Source: Antedon mediterranea
Lineage: Eukaryota; Echinodermata; Crinoidea; Comatulida; Antedonidae
Length of the DNA: 64,000 nt
Direction: 5' to 3'
Assembly (NCBI RefSeq): GCF_964355755.1
Contig: NC_092670.1
Coordinates: forward strand, 12,461,201-12,525,200
The position numbers and the translations under genes were made by a program. This document shows positions 47,285-58,029 of the stretch, in pieces. Numbering within the stretch: the first letter of the stretch is position 1; each line of letters starts with the position of its first letter. Under the pieces are notes generated by a model that searched no databases, was not told the DNA's origin, and saw only the letters and a list, made by a program, of their open reading frames with translations.

Positions 47285-47672
47285 GACTACACACTAAGCA
47301 GCATGTTATGGGAAAAGACTTGTCCTAAGTCTGTGGGTATTGTCCTTTTGAGTTAGTACACCAGTCGGCATTTATAATTTTTTTTCTGAAAACTGTTTTC
47401 GAGCTCAAATATTATACGTATAAAATGCCATATGTACCAAAATACTGATCTTTTTACTAATACATGTTATTCTATTTCTATTAATTTAGCCACCAATCGA
47501 TCTTATTATGTTATCCATACATCTATCTACTTAGACTTGCCCTAAGTCTGTATTATTTCGCAGATTTTCGATGTTTGTCAAGTTTACAAGCTCAAGTATG
47601 AAACGCCAAATGTGCCCAAATATTTATCTTCTAACCTAATATATATAGTCAAAACTCCGTCCGGAACCCAGA
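47285..47672. repeat. Decayed E2-related ends
   Basis: GACTTGCCCTAAGTCTGTATTAT, TATGAAACGCCAAATGTGCC and AAAACTCCGTCCGGAACCCAGAC match the right part of transposon E2. A second, poorer stretch (ACGTATAAAATGCCATATGT) lies at about 47415-47455. Solo fragments. Confidence 0.5.
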
Positions 47673-48354
47673 CTGCTATCTACTATGTTCTATATTAATT
47701 TCTTCGTATATGGGGTTACTAATATCTGCCAGATATATTCCAAAATGTGCCACGTTTAATAATAACATAATTGGACCTTTATCATTCGTATTAAAAAAAT
47801 AAGTACTCAGTTCGTCAATCGTCAATTGAAGTATAATAAATAAACGGCAATTGATCACACAAAAAAGAAATAGAATAATCCAAATAAGAAGGAAAAATTT
47901 AAATTAGACAAACCTTGAGTCAGGGGTCGCTATATTTCACCGATATTAGAGCGTGCATCGATTATCGAAAGAGTACGATCGGATGAACAATACAACAAAA
48001 CGCACTGCCAGCTACTTTTAAACTTACTGCACACGTTGTTGAAGCATGGACTTATAGGTCCATTGAAATAAGAATTCGTAAATTCAATTCTATTTGTTTA
48101 GCTCTCTTCGCTGTCAATGCTTACTAAAGGAATGTGATGGGCCGTTTCGTTCTCTAACCCTCGAATTGATTTTATTTTTCACACAACATTCATAAAAATA
48201 TAAATAGAAAATTAAGTACAATAAAGTGTGAAAAACAGGATAACCACAAGCAAGCAAAGCTTTTAATCTGTGGCACCCTAACTTAAAATATAAATTTACA
48301 AATATATTACAAAAATGTTTTCATGTAGTAAATAAATGAAGGAAAATACAACGT

Positions 48355-48360
<6 letters not shown>

Positions 48361-48440
<80 letters not shown>
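48361..48440. repeat. (TA)n microsatellite, 80 bp
   Basis: Pure (TA)n of about 40 units. A hypervariable and assembly-sensitive locus. Confidence 0.9.
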
Positions 48441-48444
<4 letters not shown>

Positions 48445-48539
48445 ACAAGAGGCAAAGAACATTAATTCTAAACCGCCCGGTGATATACTGAAATTTAATT
48501 AATTAATTTGAAACGATATATATATATACATCACAGTCT

Positions 48540-49300
48540 CAGAATATATACGAAAATGTAATTAATTAAGTTAAAGTTAGACATATTTTACAAATGTTGT
48601 TTTCGCACAGATATATTGTTTCTTTATAACTATTAATGCATTTATTTAGTAATAGTTTTTTAAATATTGATAAATTTTCACTATCTCTTATCTTATAAGT
48701 TGATTCCATAGCTTAGGTCCTCTATATGCTATACTTTGCTGATCCATATTAGTTGAATTTAATTTTATACAATAATTGTCTTTATTTCGAGTGTTATATA
48801 TATGATAATTATCAAATAAACTGAATAAAGAATTAAAACATTTTGGAAGTTGTCCTTTTTGGTATTTAAACATAAAATTTAAAACACTGTTTTTATACAA
48901 ATCAAATATATTAAATGTGCCCGTTTTCACAAAGAGCTGAGAAGAGGGATGATGAAAGTCTACCTTACAAATGATCCTAAGAGCTTTTTTCTGAAGCAAT
49001 AGAAGGCGATCCAAATTTTCTTTGTTTCCCGCACCCCTTACAATAATACCATATGTCAACACTGGTAATATAAGTGTCTTGTATATGGTAAGTAACACTT
49101 CAGTAGATACTAAATTTTTTATATGACACATGCATATAATGTTGCAATAGTGGCGAATTAAATTGAGGCCTAGGCCTATAGTTAACAATAATTTTATTGT
49201 CCACCAAAGTAATTATTATATGCTCAGTTTGCTTTGAATGTTTTATAAAAATAAGAGGAAATTTAATATCATTTACAACAAAAACAAGATTCACCAAAAA
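48540..49300 (-). mobile_element. LINE 3' portion (minus strand)
   Basis: The minus strand encodes IYKTLILPVLTYGIIVRGAG, LLLLQKKALRII, FVKTGTFNIFDLYKNSVLNF, YNTRNKDNY and YRGPKLWNQL, the C-terminal part of a CR1/L2-like reverse transcriptase protein (48688-49188). Further N-terminal residues are readable in another frame to about 49297 (ending VVNDIKFP in reverse order of position), so it is frameshifted. The catalytic FADD block is gone. Confidence 0.75.
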
Positions 49301-50030
49301 AAGAAAAAACTATTCAGAAGGTCATTTTGAATTTTTGATTTTACGTGTTGCTTACATTTATTTCAGTAAAACATAATACAGACAAAATGTTGCCAGTTAT
49401 CTTGTACATCAATTAATTTTATTAATGTACCATACCAAGTATTTTCGTTTATTGCTGTACTGACCAGTTTGCTATAAATATTTTATAAAAATATTATATT
49501 TTAATAGCATTTACAGGTAGTGAAACAGATGGAACAGCAAAAACAAGATTCTATCACCAAAAATAAAAGAAAACACTGATCAAAAGATCAGTTTAAATTA
49601 TTTATTATTAGTGATTTTACTACTTGCTTTTATTTTAAAGATTTATATATACAGACAAAATGTTGCCAGTCCTCTTTGAAATAAATTAATTTAAATAAAG
49701 TACCATACGGTACATTTACTTTACAGTTGTTTTAATGATGTTACTGTCTTTCCAAGAAGTTAAATATTTTATTCTAATATAACATACAAATAAATTTCCA
49801 ATCAGACAACAATAAAAATGGAGCAAACCATTTTGTTCGAAGTTTGAAATGCGAAACATAGTACAGCGCACGAGGTAACGCCAGGTCAAAGTCTCTACTG
49901 CATGAACTAACGTTGAGATGCAACCTACTAAACATAAGAAAATGCCCTTCCAATACTTTGTTTGTCCCCGGCCCCGCCTGCGTGAAATCAAACCTGCGAT
50001 GTTTGCAGCAGCACTGTTGCGTTGTCGGTT
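49301..50030. other. Non-coding, low-grade repeats
   Basis: Two related stretches (about 49330-49450 and 49590-49720) share CAGACAAAATGTTGCCAG and an ATTAATTTTATTAATGTACC-type end, so it contains an old duplication. The end (49960-50030) is a partial second-subfamily GTTCCCACTAG MITE. No gene. Confidence 0.45.
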
Positions 50031-50035
50031 CCTAC

Positions 50036-50885
50036 AGCGTGGTTCCCACTAGCGACGCAACACAAGGACGTAACGCAACGCAATTGAATTGACCAATCAC
50101 AAGCGATGGCTTATTCGCTTGTGATTGCTAACTGTCTATAACTTCGCTTGTCATTGGTTAAAACGCTTGCGTTGCGTTTACGTCGTTGCGTTACGTTATA
50201 GTGGGAACCAAGCTTAAAGCGTGGTTCCCACTAGCGACGCAACGCAAGGATGTAACGCAATTCAAGTGAATTGACCAATCACAAGCGATGGCTTATTCGC
50301 TTGTGATTGCTAACTGTCTATATCTTCGCTTGTCATTGGTTAAGCGTGGTTCCCACTAGCGACGCAACGCAAGGACGTAACGCAACGCAAGTGAATTGAC
50401 CAATCACAAGCGATGGCTTATTCGCTTGTGATTGCTAACTGTCTATAACTTCGCTTGTCATTGGTTAAAACGCTTGCGTTGCGTTTACGTCCTTGCGTTA
50501 CGTTCTAGTGGGAACCAAGCTTATAGCGTGGTTCCCACTAGCGACGCAACGCAAGGACGTAACGCAACGCAAGTGAATTGACCAATCACAAGCGATGGCT
50601 TATTCGCTTGTGATTGCTAACTGTCTATAACTTCGCTTGTCATTGGTTAAAACGCTTGCGTTGCGTTTACGTCCTTGCGTTACGTTCTAGTGGGAACCAA
50701 GCTTATAGCGTGGTTCCCACTAGCGACGCAACGCAAGGACGTAACGCAACGCAAGTGAATTGACCAATCACAAGCGATGGCTTATTCGCTTGTGATTGCT
50801 AACTGTCTATAACTTCGCTTGTCATTGGTTAAAACGCTTGCGTTGTGTTTACGTCCTTGCGTTACGTTCTAGTGGGAACCAAGCT
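50036..50885. mobile_element. Tandem array of five GTTCCCACTAG foldback MITEs
   Basis: Units at 50036-50214, 50218-50342 (truncated), 50343-50521, 50525-50703 and 50707-50885. Full units are exactly 179 bp, begin AGCGTGGTTCCCACTAGCGA, end TCTAGTGGGAACCAAGCT and are separated by TAA or TAT. Each is a full-length hairpin with a second hairpin (CAATCACAAGCG with CGCTTGTGATTG) inside. Units are nearly identical, so the array is young. A partial second-subfamily copy follows to about 51015. Confidence 0.9.
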
Positions 50886-51075
50886 TTAGTGGGAAACACG
50901 CTATACGTTGCATAGATTGCGTTACGTTGCGTCGCTAGTGGGAACCACGCGTAAACAGGTTTAGCGACGTAATGACGAAAAGTGGGAACCGACGACGCAA
51001 CCGTGCTGCAAACATCGATTTGTATCAGCTTTATTGCATAAAGCATGGATATGTTATCACATTGGTTAAACTACC

Positions 51076-51117
51076 CATGGAGGAAAAAATAAATTAAAAT
51101 TTATTTTTTCCTCCATG
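51076..51117. repeat. CATGGAGG micro-hairpin 3
   Basis: CATGGAGGAAAAAATAAATT and its exact complement. A 42-bp perfect palindrome. Confidence 0.65.
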
Positions 51118-52384
51118 AACTACCTAACTACTGAAAAAAGTCTGTCTGGCTTTCATAGCGGAATTTTACCAAATGTTGAAGTTGGCTATTTATTTAAAGT
51201 ACATTTAACCAAATATTATATTAAAATTCATGTCAGTACGTACTTGAGCTCCAAACATTATAGTAACAGCGACCTCTATATATTGCCGATGTTAACCACA
51301 TCCTGCATGCCACCTCCTACGTACTTTTATCGACAGGCGGCCTCCAGGCGGCCTAGCGAAACATTCATTTTCTTGTTGAGACGACTGAGGGGGATGTGAA
51401 ATTTATAGCAGAGTATTTTGGTGTCTACTCGATCTAGAAAACTCAGATCTCACATATAAAGTATCTGCGTTTTCTAGAACAAAAAAACTCACCTCACACC
51501 TAAATAAATTTCTGTCATTTGATGGGACGATTGTGGGTCACATGGATTGCGTGCAATAGTACGCGCTATTAAACGATCGTTTAATAGAACTTTTTAAACA
51601 GTTTTGTGTACGAAAAAAAAACGTTTCGCGGATGAAAAACAAAATCTAGTGTACAAATTACTGTGAAATATAACAGCGCCACCTGTTGTCTTGCCTCTGT
51701 TTTGTTTGTAAACACCGCTGCGATATGCAGCACCAGCAGATTTTTGTGTACGATTTGGAGATATATATATGTACTAATTTCATTCAAAAGGCATTTAAAT
51801 TAGCTTTAGATCATTTCTTTGATTTTGATTATTTAATCGAGACATCCCTACAAGACGTGGAATCGTTGGAAAAACATATTAGCCTATCAAAGTTTCGTAT
51901 TGCTGCAGCCTAGTGGGCCTAGTGATGAAAGGTTATATTTCAACTCGGCTCGCGCCTCGTTGAAGTACAACCTTCCATCATTCACCTCATGCCATTATTT
52001 TTTTGTATTATTTGTGCATGGACATTTTACAAATATGACCAAATTTCAACCCTTTTATGTTTTTACATAGCTGGTTAATGACTCTATAAGATCTCGATAA
52101 CACAATATATGTACATATATGAAAACATTATTGCATATTAAGTAAATTTTAAAAAGTCGATATTTTGGCCATTTCAGAAAAAAGGGAAATTTTCGAAAAA
52201 TGACAAAATTTCGACCCTTTTACTTTTTGACATAACTGCAGGCTACTATACTCTATAAGATGATGATAATCGAAATTTTGGCCATTTAAAAAAAAAATCC
52301 TTGTAATATTATAGTACAGGGACATTTTCGAAAAATTACTAAATTTCGACTCTTTTATTTTTTACATAACTGGTTACTACTGTA
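51118..52384. other. Non-coding, with degenerate ~120-bp repeats
   Basis: About 52000-52385 has three degenerate units containing ACTCTATAAGATGATGATAA, GATATTTTGGCCATTT and AAATTTCGACCCTTTTA. The series resumes at about 53206-53560 after the LINE insertion. One open stretch at 51686-51913 is listed separately. Confidence 0.5.
51686..51913 (+). CDS. Open frame of 75 codons, unknown
   Basis: The translation has a Cys-rich start (MSCLCFVCKHRC) and then a protein-like amphipathic stretch (FIQKAFKLALDHFFDFDYL). It ends KFRIAAA and TAG. No domain is recognised, there is no clear promoter or splice partner, and no second copy is in the window. It may be a chance frame. Confidence 0.15.
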   Translation: MSCLCFVCKHRCDMQHQQIFVYDLEIYICTNFIQKAFKLALDHFFDFDYLIETSLQDVESLEKHISLSKFRIAAA

Positions 52385-53205
52385 TAATAAAAATAATTTA
52401 TTTGGAGATTACACTTTTACAACAGTGGCACTCGACCAAATGGAAGGTGCATCCAAGAGAAATATACAAAAAAAAAAACATGATATAGAAAATAACAATT
52501 ACAATAAAAAGTCGACGTAGGTCAACATGTCAAAACAATTCAACTACAGTAACTACAATACCATTGAACTGACACCTAAAAATACAAAATTACAAGAAAT
52601 AAACATATAGAATAGGTAGGAACTGTACAATATAAAATGAATTGGGCAACAACAATGTAGACCTAACACTATAATGAGATAGATATCAATCATTTAGTGA
52701 GATAGATATCAATCATTTAGTTTGATTGATATGAACATTACTCGCCTAGAACAATACATCTGTGTGCCCAAGCTCTTTTAACATAGTGCTTACAGTAACA
52801 ATCAAAGATATTTGATATGGAATCGACGTCATACATATAATGATAGTAGTTATCAGTTCCACCTAATACAAGATTTAATTTGGTGTTCAGGTCACCAGAG
52901 ATAAAATTTTCCCATACATCTAAATGATTGATATCGATTAACATATATTCTAATTTGGTATATTCTTCAATCCTTATGCCATTGAGTTGGTTACATGTGA
53001 ATAGAAAATGTTGAATGTCTTCTAAACCATTCTTACACATTTTACAGATACCATCATATTCAGGAAGCCACTTACAACTCCTGTGACCTAAAGGAAGGGT
53101 GTTAGAACGTAGTTTGAATTTGAGGCTAGATCCTAGAAAGTCTGTACAATCCAATAAATATTTTTCAAGGCACGGATTAGAATTAATAAGAGAGTATGTC
53201 TCAAT
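52385..53205 (-). mobile_element. LINE 3' fragment with zf-RVT-like domain (minus strand)
   Basis: The minus strand encodes CLEKYLLDCTDFLGSSLKFK, LRSNTLPLG and the zinc pattern CKMCKNGLEDIQHFLFTC, then ...KRAWAHRCIVLGE and a stop near 52738. The 3' untranslated part ends AAATAAATTATTTTTATTAT on the minus strand. Its insertion splits the degenerate 120-bp repeat on either side. It is the same protein type as the fragment at 30647-31113 but not the same element. Confidence 0.75.
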
Positions 53206-53696
53206 AAGATGATGATAACGTAATATGTGAATATATGGCAATATTATTGCATATTAAAGATGTATTGTCCCTTTGACTAATTCCAACAAAATAAAAAATA
53301 AAAGATATTGAAAAAAGTGGGTCATTTTGAAGTATTATAATAGTTATAGTTACAGACTATCAAAAAATTAGTTTTTAAAAAATCATTTAACTGAAATACA
53401 GACATTTTTTGTTACTATGACTCTATAAAATGATGATAACGCAATGTGCATGTATGGCAATATTATTGCATAATAAGTGAGTTTGATATTTTGGCCAATG
53501 TTATGAAAAAAACACTTGTACTATAATAGTACTGTACAGGGAAATTTTAGTACAGGAAAACCACACATGCAATGCAATGCTGCCACCACAACAAGCACCA
53601 ACAACAGGGCTATAAATATATTATGTTGGTTCATTGACTCTGCAACATGACACCAGCATCGCTTCCCTAATCAGTAATACCCGTGCTGTGCGATGT

Positions 53697-53790
53697 ATTT
53701 AAACAATTGTTTCATCTTCCAGATTGAGTAAACCATCTTACATTTACAATAGAAAAAGTGAACAATTGAAGACTATCAACAGAGACCGAG
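53697..53790 (+). promoter_or_regulatory. Likely promoter and untranslated first exon of the SSD gene
   Basis: TATTTAAA at 53697-53704 is followed at a suitable distance by a possible start near 53728. The stretch ends at CCGAG/GTAAGG (donor at 53791). The acceptor TCTTATTTCAG at about 54915 lies seven bases before the ATG at 54923. A 5' untranslated exon spliced just before the start codon fits. Prediction only. Confidence 0.4.
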
Positions 53791-54188
53791 GTAAGGTAAT
53801 GTTTTTATGTTTCTGGTGACAACATGAAATTATGATAATATTAATGATGAGGTGATAGTGATGGCAACAATGATGATGACGAAGATAATGATTATTGAGT
53901 TCAATATGTAATGTGTAGTTACAACAATGATGATGATAGATGTATAGAATACATAAATATAGATTTGATGGCGCCGATTTGAATAGGCAAATTTGCAGTT
54001 TAAATGAAGATAATCACTTTCGTAGAAAAAAAAATTAAAAAAAGATTTTTTGTTCAAAGTGAAGAAAAAAAAAATTTCTGAAATTTATTAAAATGGATAT
54101 TGAAAAACTATTTTAGGGAGACGATATACTTCTTTAACAGAGGGTGAAAATTGAAAACTTTTCTAATAATTCAATGAAATAGTTGAAG

Positions 54189-54218
54189 CATGGAGGTATA
54201 AAATGTTATACCTCCATG
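54189..54218. repeat. CATGGAGG micro-hairpin 4
   Basis: CATGGAGGTATAAAA and TTATACCTCCATG form a 30-bp palindrome inside the presumed first intron of the SSD gene. Confidence 0.6.
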
Positions 54219-54922
54219 GTTGAAGTAGGCATACCAACGGATCCAGGATGTTGGGCAAAGGATGAATAAACGGGGTATGACCACACTAATCCATATTGTA
54301 CAACAGCACGAAGCACCCATCGTTCATACAAAACTAAAGTTCTAACTTGTGTACAATAAGCCTATGCAAGTTCAATTATGTTTCTATAGTAATACAATTA
54401 CAATGTGTATCCTTATGTACGGTAGCAAGAAAGTTTGATTTATTATTTTGACCTATGGAATGCAAAAACGGGAAGAAATACCTGAGGTATGGTACGCCAT
54501 AAACGTCTCTTAAACAGTTTGAGCTATAAACATTTTCTACAATAATATCCGGTTTGTCTCACAACTAAATACCTTTATAGTATTAAAATAAAAATGTATT
54601 GCAACACAGGAATGTTTGAATATGTCTCATAATTAAAGAGGAGATCTGAAAATCAAGAAGATAATATTTTTAAAAAGAAATAATAATCTTGGCACATCTT
54701 ATATATATAGTGAATATACGAAAACAAACAATAGATGTTATGTTGTAAATACTTTTATTAAAATCATTCGTAACATTTTAAAAAATCGTACAGTACATAC
54801 ATAAGTCAAAGGCTGAACAATTATGCAATGACAATGTCCAAAGAACCATACAACCACACGGCAAAAACAAGTTATTAACAATAAAAGAATTACTGCAATT
54901 TTCATCTTATTTCAGGATAATT

Positions 54923-55916
54923 ATGGTAAAATTCAACTGCATTGAACGACCTCTGAAAAGAGCGTATGCTAGATACGGTCGCTTCATATCCCATCACCCA
55001 TTCGTATTCTTAATATTGCCTGTTATTCTTGCTGGTGGTCTTGGAACTGGAATATTATTTCTAGAGAAAGAATCAGACACTGAGTATTTGTTCACCCCAA
55101 GAAATGGAAGAGCAGTTGCCGAAAGGAGAGAAGTCGAAACGATATTCGACGGTAATCTCCAAGACGGACAACTTCCAACCAGACTTACGCATTTCGGACG
55201 CTATGGAAGAGCTATTGTCGTTGCTAAAGATAATTTGAATATTCTTAAGGAGGACGTGTTTGCTGACGTTCAGAGATTAAATACAGAAATACTAAACATA
55301 GTAATTTTAGACGAAAAAAATCATCAGGTTAGTTTTACTGATGTCTGCCTAATGTGGCAATATGAATGCATTGCGAATGACATTTTCGAAGTCTTTAATG
55401 ACACGAATAATTACCAAGATTCTATAACATACCCGTATTGGGTTTCTACCGAAAAGAATAAAGTTTATTTTCTAGGCTCTGCAATTGGAGGAGTAATTCT
55501 TGAGAGCAACACGAGTGTGATCCTGAGTGGTGAAGCTTTACAGCTTCAGTATTTTCTTCGTGATGATTCAGACACCAATGAATTGTCTTCAGACTGGGAA
55601 GATGCTTTCTTAGTCTTGTTGGAAACGTTCCAATCTAAAGTTGTTGACGTTACTCGCTACACATCCCATTCACTTGAACAAGAACTGAATAAAGCTAGCG
55701 GGCAAGTATTTGGAATGTTTACCATTGCATTTACCCTGATTATCAATTTCTCTATCTGGTCGTGTACAAAGCTAGATTGGGTACAGAATAAGCCGTGGCT
55801 GGCATGTCTTGGAGTTCTGTCTGCAGGACTCGCCATCCTAAGTGCGTTTGGAGTCATGGGATTCTGCGGTATTCCTTTCATTGACGTCGTGGCAAGTACA
55901 CCCATTTTGATTCTTA
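54923..55916 (+). CDS. Patched-domain (sterol-sensing) membrane protein, exon 1
   Basis: The gene encodes 920 residues in two coding exons. This exon supplies residues 1-331 plus one base. It holds a cytosolic N-terminus, TM1 (about 27-47, FVFLILPVILAGGLG), a large outer loop with ESDTEYLFTPRNGRA early in it, TM2 (VFGMFTIAFTLIINF, about 258-278), TM3 (ACLGVLSAGLAILSAFG) and TM4 up to STPILIL. The donor is TTAGTAAGT, and the open frame past it (to 55942) is intronic. The family is the RND-related Patched/PTR/Dispatched/NPC1 group of 12-pass proteins, which move or sense sterols and lipid-linked cargo; PTCHD3 is the nearest vertebrate type I recall. The ATG follows the 5' untranslated exon acceptor. 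Confidence 0.9.
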
Positions 55917-56260
55917 GTAAGTACACACAGTATTTGTATTAGTATAAATCATGTTTTGACTTCTATGTTATAATTTTAAACTTACGAGTTAAGTTGTCAC
56001 TGCATGCTATTGATCGAATTTTACAGCTTGTTGCCAGTGTAGTGAAATGTGTATTTTGAAGATATTTTAGAGATGAGATTAAGCGGCTTTCATCTGTTCA
56101 TTTTCTCTTTTGTCATCTCTTATGCCCTTAAAAGTATCTTTATCATTCTTAAATATTTTCTTAGCCTTTTTCCATATACATTTTTGGTCTCACTCTTGCC
56201 AAATACTCGCTAGATTAACAATGGTGAAATAAAATAGTTATTTTGTTGGTGTTTCTTCAG

Positions 56261-58029
56261 GTATCGGTGTAGATGACATGTTTATAATGCTGTGTTCTTG
56301 GCGAAGAACGAACATCCGGTCCAGCGTCGAAGATCGAATGTCAGAAACCCTCAGCGAAGCCGCTCTGTCCATCACAATAACATCGCTTACAGACGCCCTC
56401 GCTTTCGGTGTTGGGACTATAACACAGTTTCCATCTGTTCAGATTTTCTGCATTTTCACTGGTGTTGCTGTTCTCTTCGACTACTTCTACCAGGTTACAT
56501 TCTTTGCTGCGGCAATGGTATTGACTGGTCGCAGAGAAGCTGCAAACAGACACTGTTCAGGCTGCAATGTAGTTCTCCCGTTGGACGAAGCACCAAGTAC
56601 ATCTTATAAAATCTTCTGCGCAGGTGGGCCATCACGTAAAACGCTTAACCATCAATCAGAAGACTCTGCACACGCGGTCATGTTGATATTCCGAAATTAT
56701 TTTGCACCATTCGTTTGCCATCATGTTGTTAAATTTCTAACAATTTTATTTTACTGTGTATATCTGGCCTTCTCCATATTTGGAGTTACACAAATTGAAG
56801 AAGGTCTTGAATTGAGAAATATTGCGTCAGATCAATCATATGTCGTCCCGTTTTATGACTATGAAACCCAATATTTTAAAAATTACGGCCCGGCTGTTGC
56901 TGTAATTTTTGACGATGAGTATGAATATTGGAAACCATCTACACAAAATGAGCTGGACGCGGTAGTAAAAAAATTCGAAAATAGTGAGTATACATTTGAT
57001 GATGAATACACATCATGGTGGTTACGGGATTATCTAGATTACCTCGAAATTCTTAAAATTAAAGACCCGCCTAAAGATGTTTTCCTTCACATACTTGAAA
57101 AAGAGTTTTTGAAATTCGAAATGTTCCAACAATATTCTTTAGACTTAGTTTTTAATGAAGATACTACTTCAATTAAAGCATCGCGATTCTATGTTCTAAC
57201 TCGTTACGTCACAAATTCTAGCATGGAAACCGCCATGATGAACGCTATGAGAGAAATAGCAGACGATGTGGATGTAACAGTGTATCATCCGTCATTTACA
57301 TTTACCGATCAATACGAAGCTGTCTTGCCAAACACCATACAGAACTTAGGCATTGCCATAGCGGCAATGTTTGTAGTGGCTTTGTTGCTGATTCCACAGC
57401 CTGTCTGCGCACTGTGGGTTACGTTCTCGATCATATCAATGGAAGTCGGCGTTGTTGGGCTAATGTCTTTCTGGGATGTCAAGCTAGATTCAGTGTCTAT
57501 GATTAACATCATCCTTTGTATAGGGTTTAGCGTCGACTTCTCTGCACATATTGCGTATGCATTTTCTGTAGCTAACGGATCAACCAATAACGACAGGGCC
57601 AAGGAAGCGTTTTACGCTCTCGGAATGCCGATTGCCCAAGGTGCGTGCTCGACACTACTTGGAATAGTTGTTCTGACGTCATCTGACGTATATATATTCC
57701 GCACCTTCTTTAAGACTCTTTTCCTCGTTATGACATTAGGTGTTTTTCACAGTCTTTTCGTACTACCTGTTCTTTTGATGTTATTCACCCCGCAGTCGTG
57801 TGCGAAGACAGAGTTAACTCCGCAAGTTGCACCAGTCACTTGTAGATCCCTTCATGTTGACGTTCTGCGGCCAGACGGGCCGTCACCGACCTTATCTCAT
57901 AAAAACACAATGGAAATGAACTGCAAACAAAATATAGATGCTGTATTAGTAGACAACGACGCACAAGAGCCTGTAACTGATACATCCTCCGCAGATGGTA
58001 AAGTTAACCCAACGTTTGAAGAAGAATAA
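56261..58029 (+). CDS. Patched-domain (sterol-sensing) membrane protein, exon 2
   Basis: The acceptor GTTTCTTCAG ends at 56260, and the split Ser codon gives LSIGVDDMFIM, the hallmark GxxxD of TM4. The rest of the sterol-sensing domain follows (EAALSITITSLTDALAFGVG, QFPSVQIFCIFTGVAVLFDY). Then come a middle loop, TM7 (FLTILFYCVYLAFSIFGV), the second outer domain, and TM8-12 with the second-half motif CIGFSVDFSAHIAYAF. The C-terminus is cytosolic and ends NPTFEEE; TAA is at 58027-58029. Length is as expected for the family and there is no frame damage. Both halves have the charged TM4/TM10 residues used in proton or sodium coupling in RND proteins. Polyadenylation candidate: AATAAA at about 58328. 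Confidence 0.92.
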
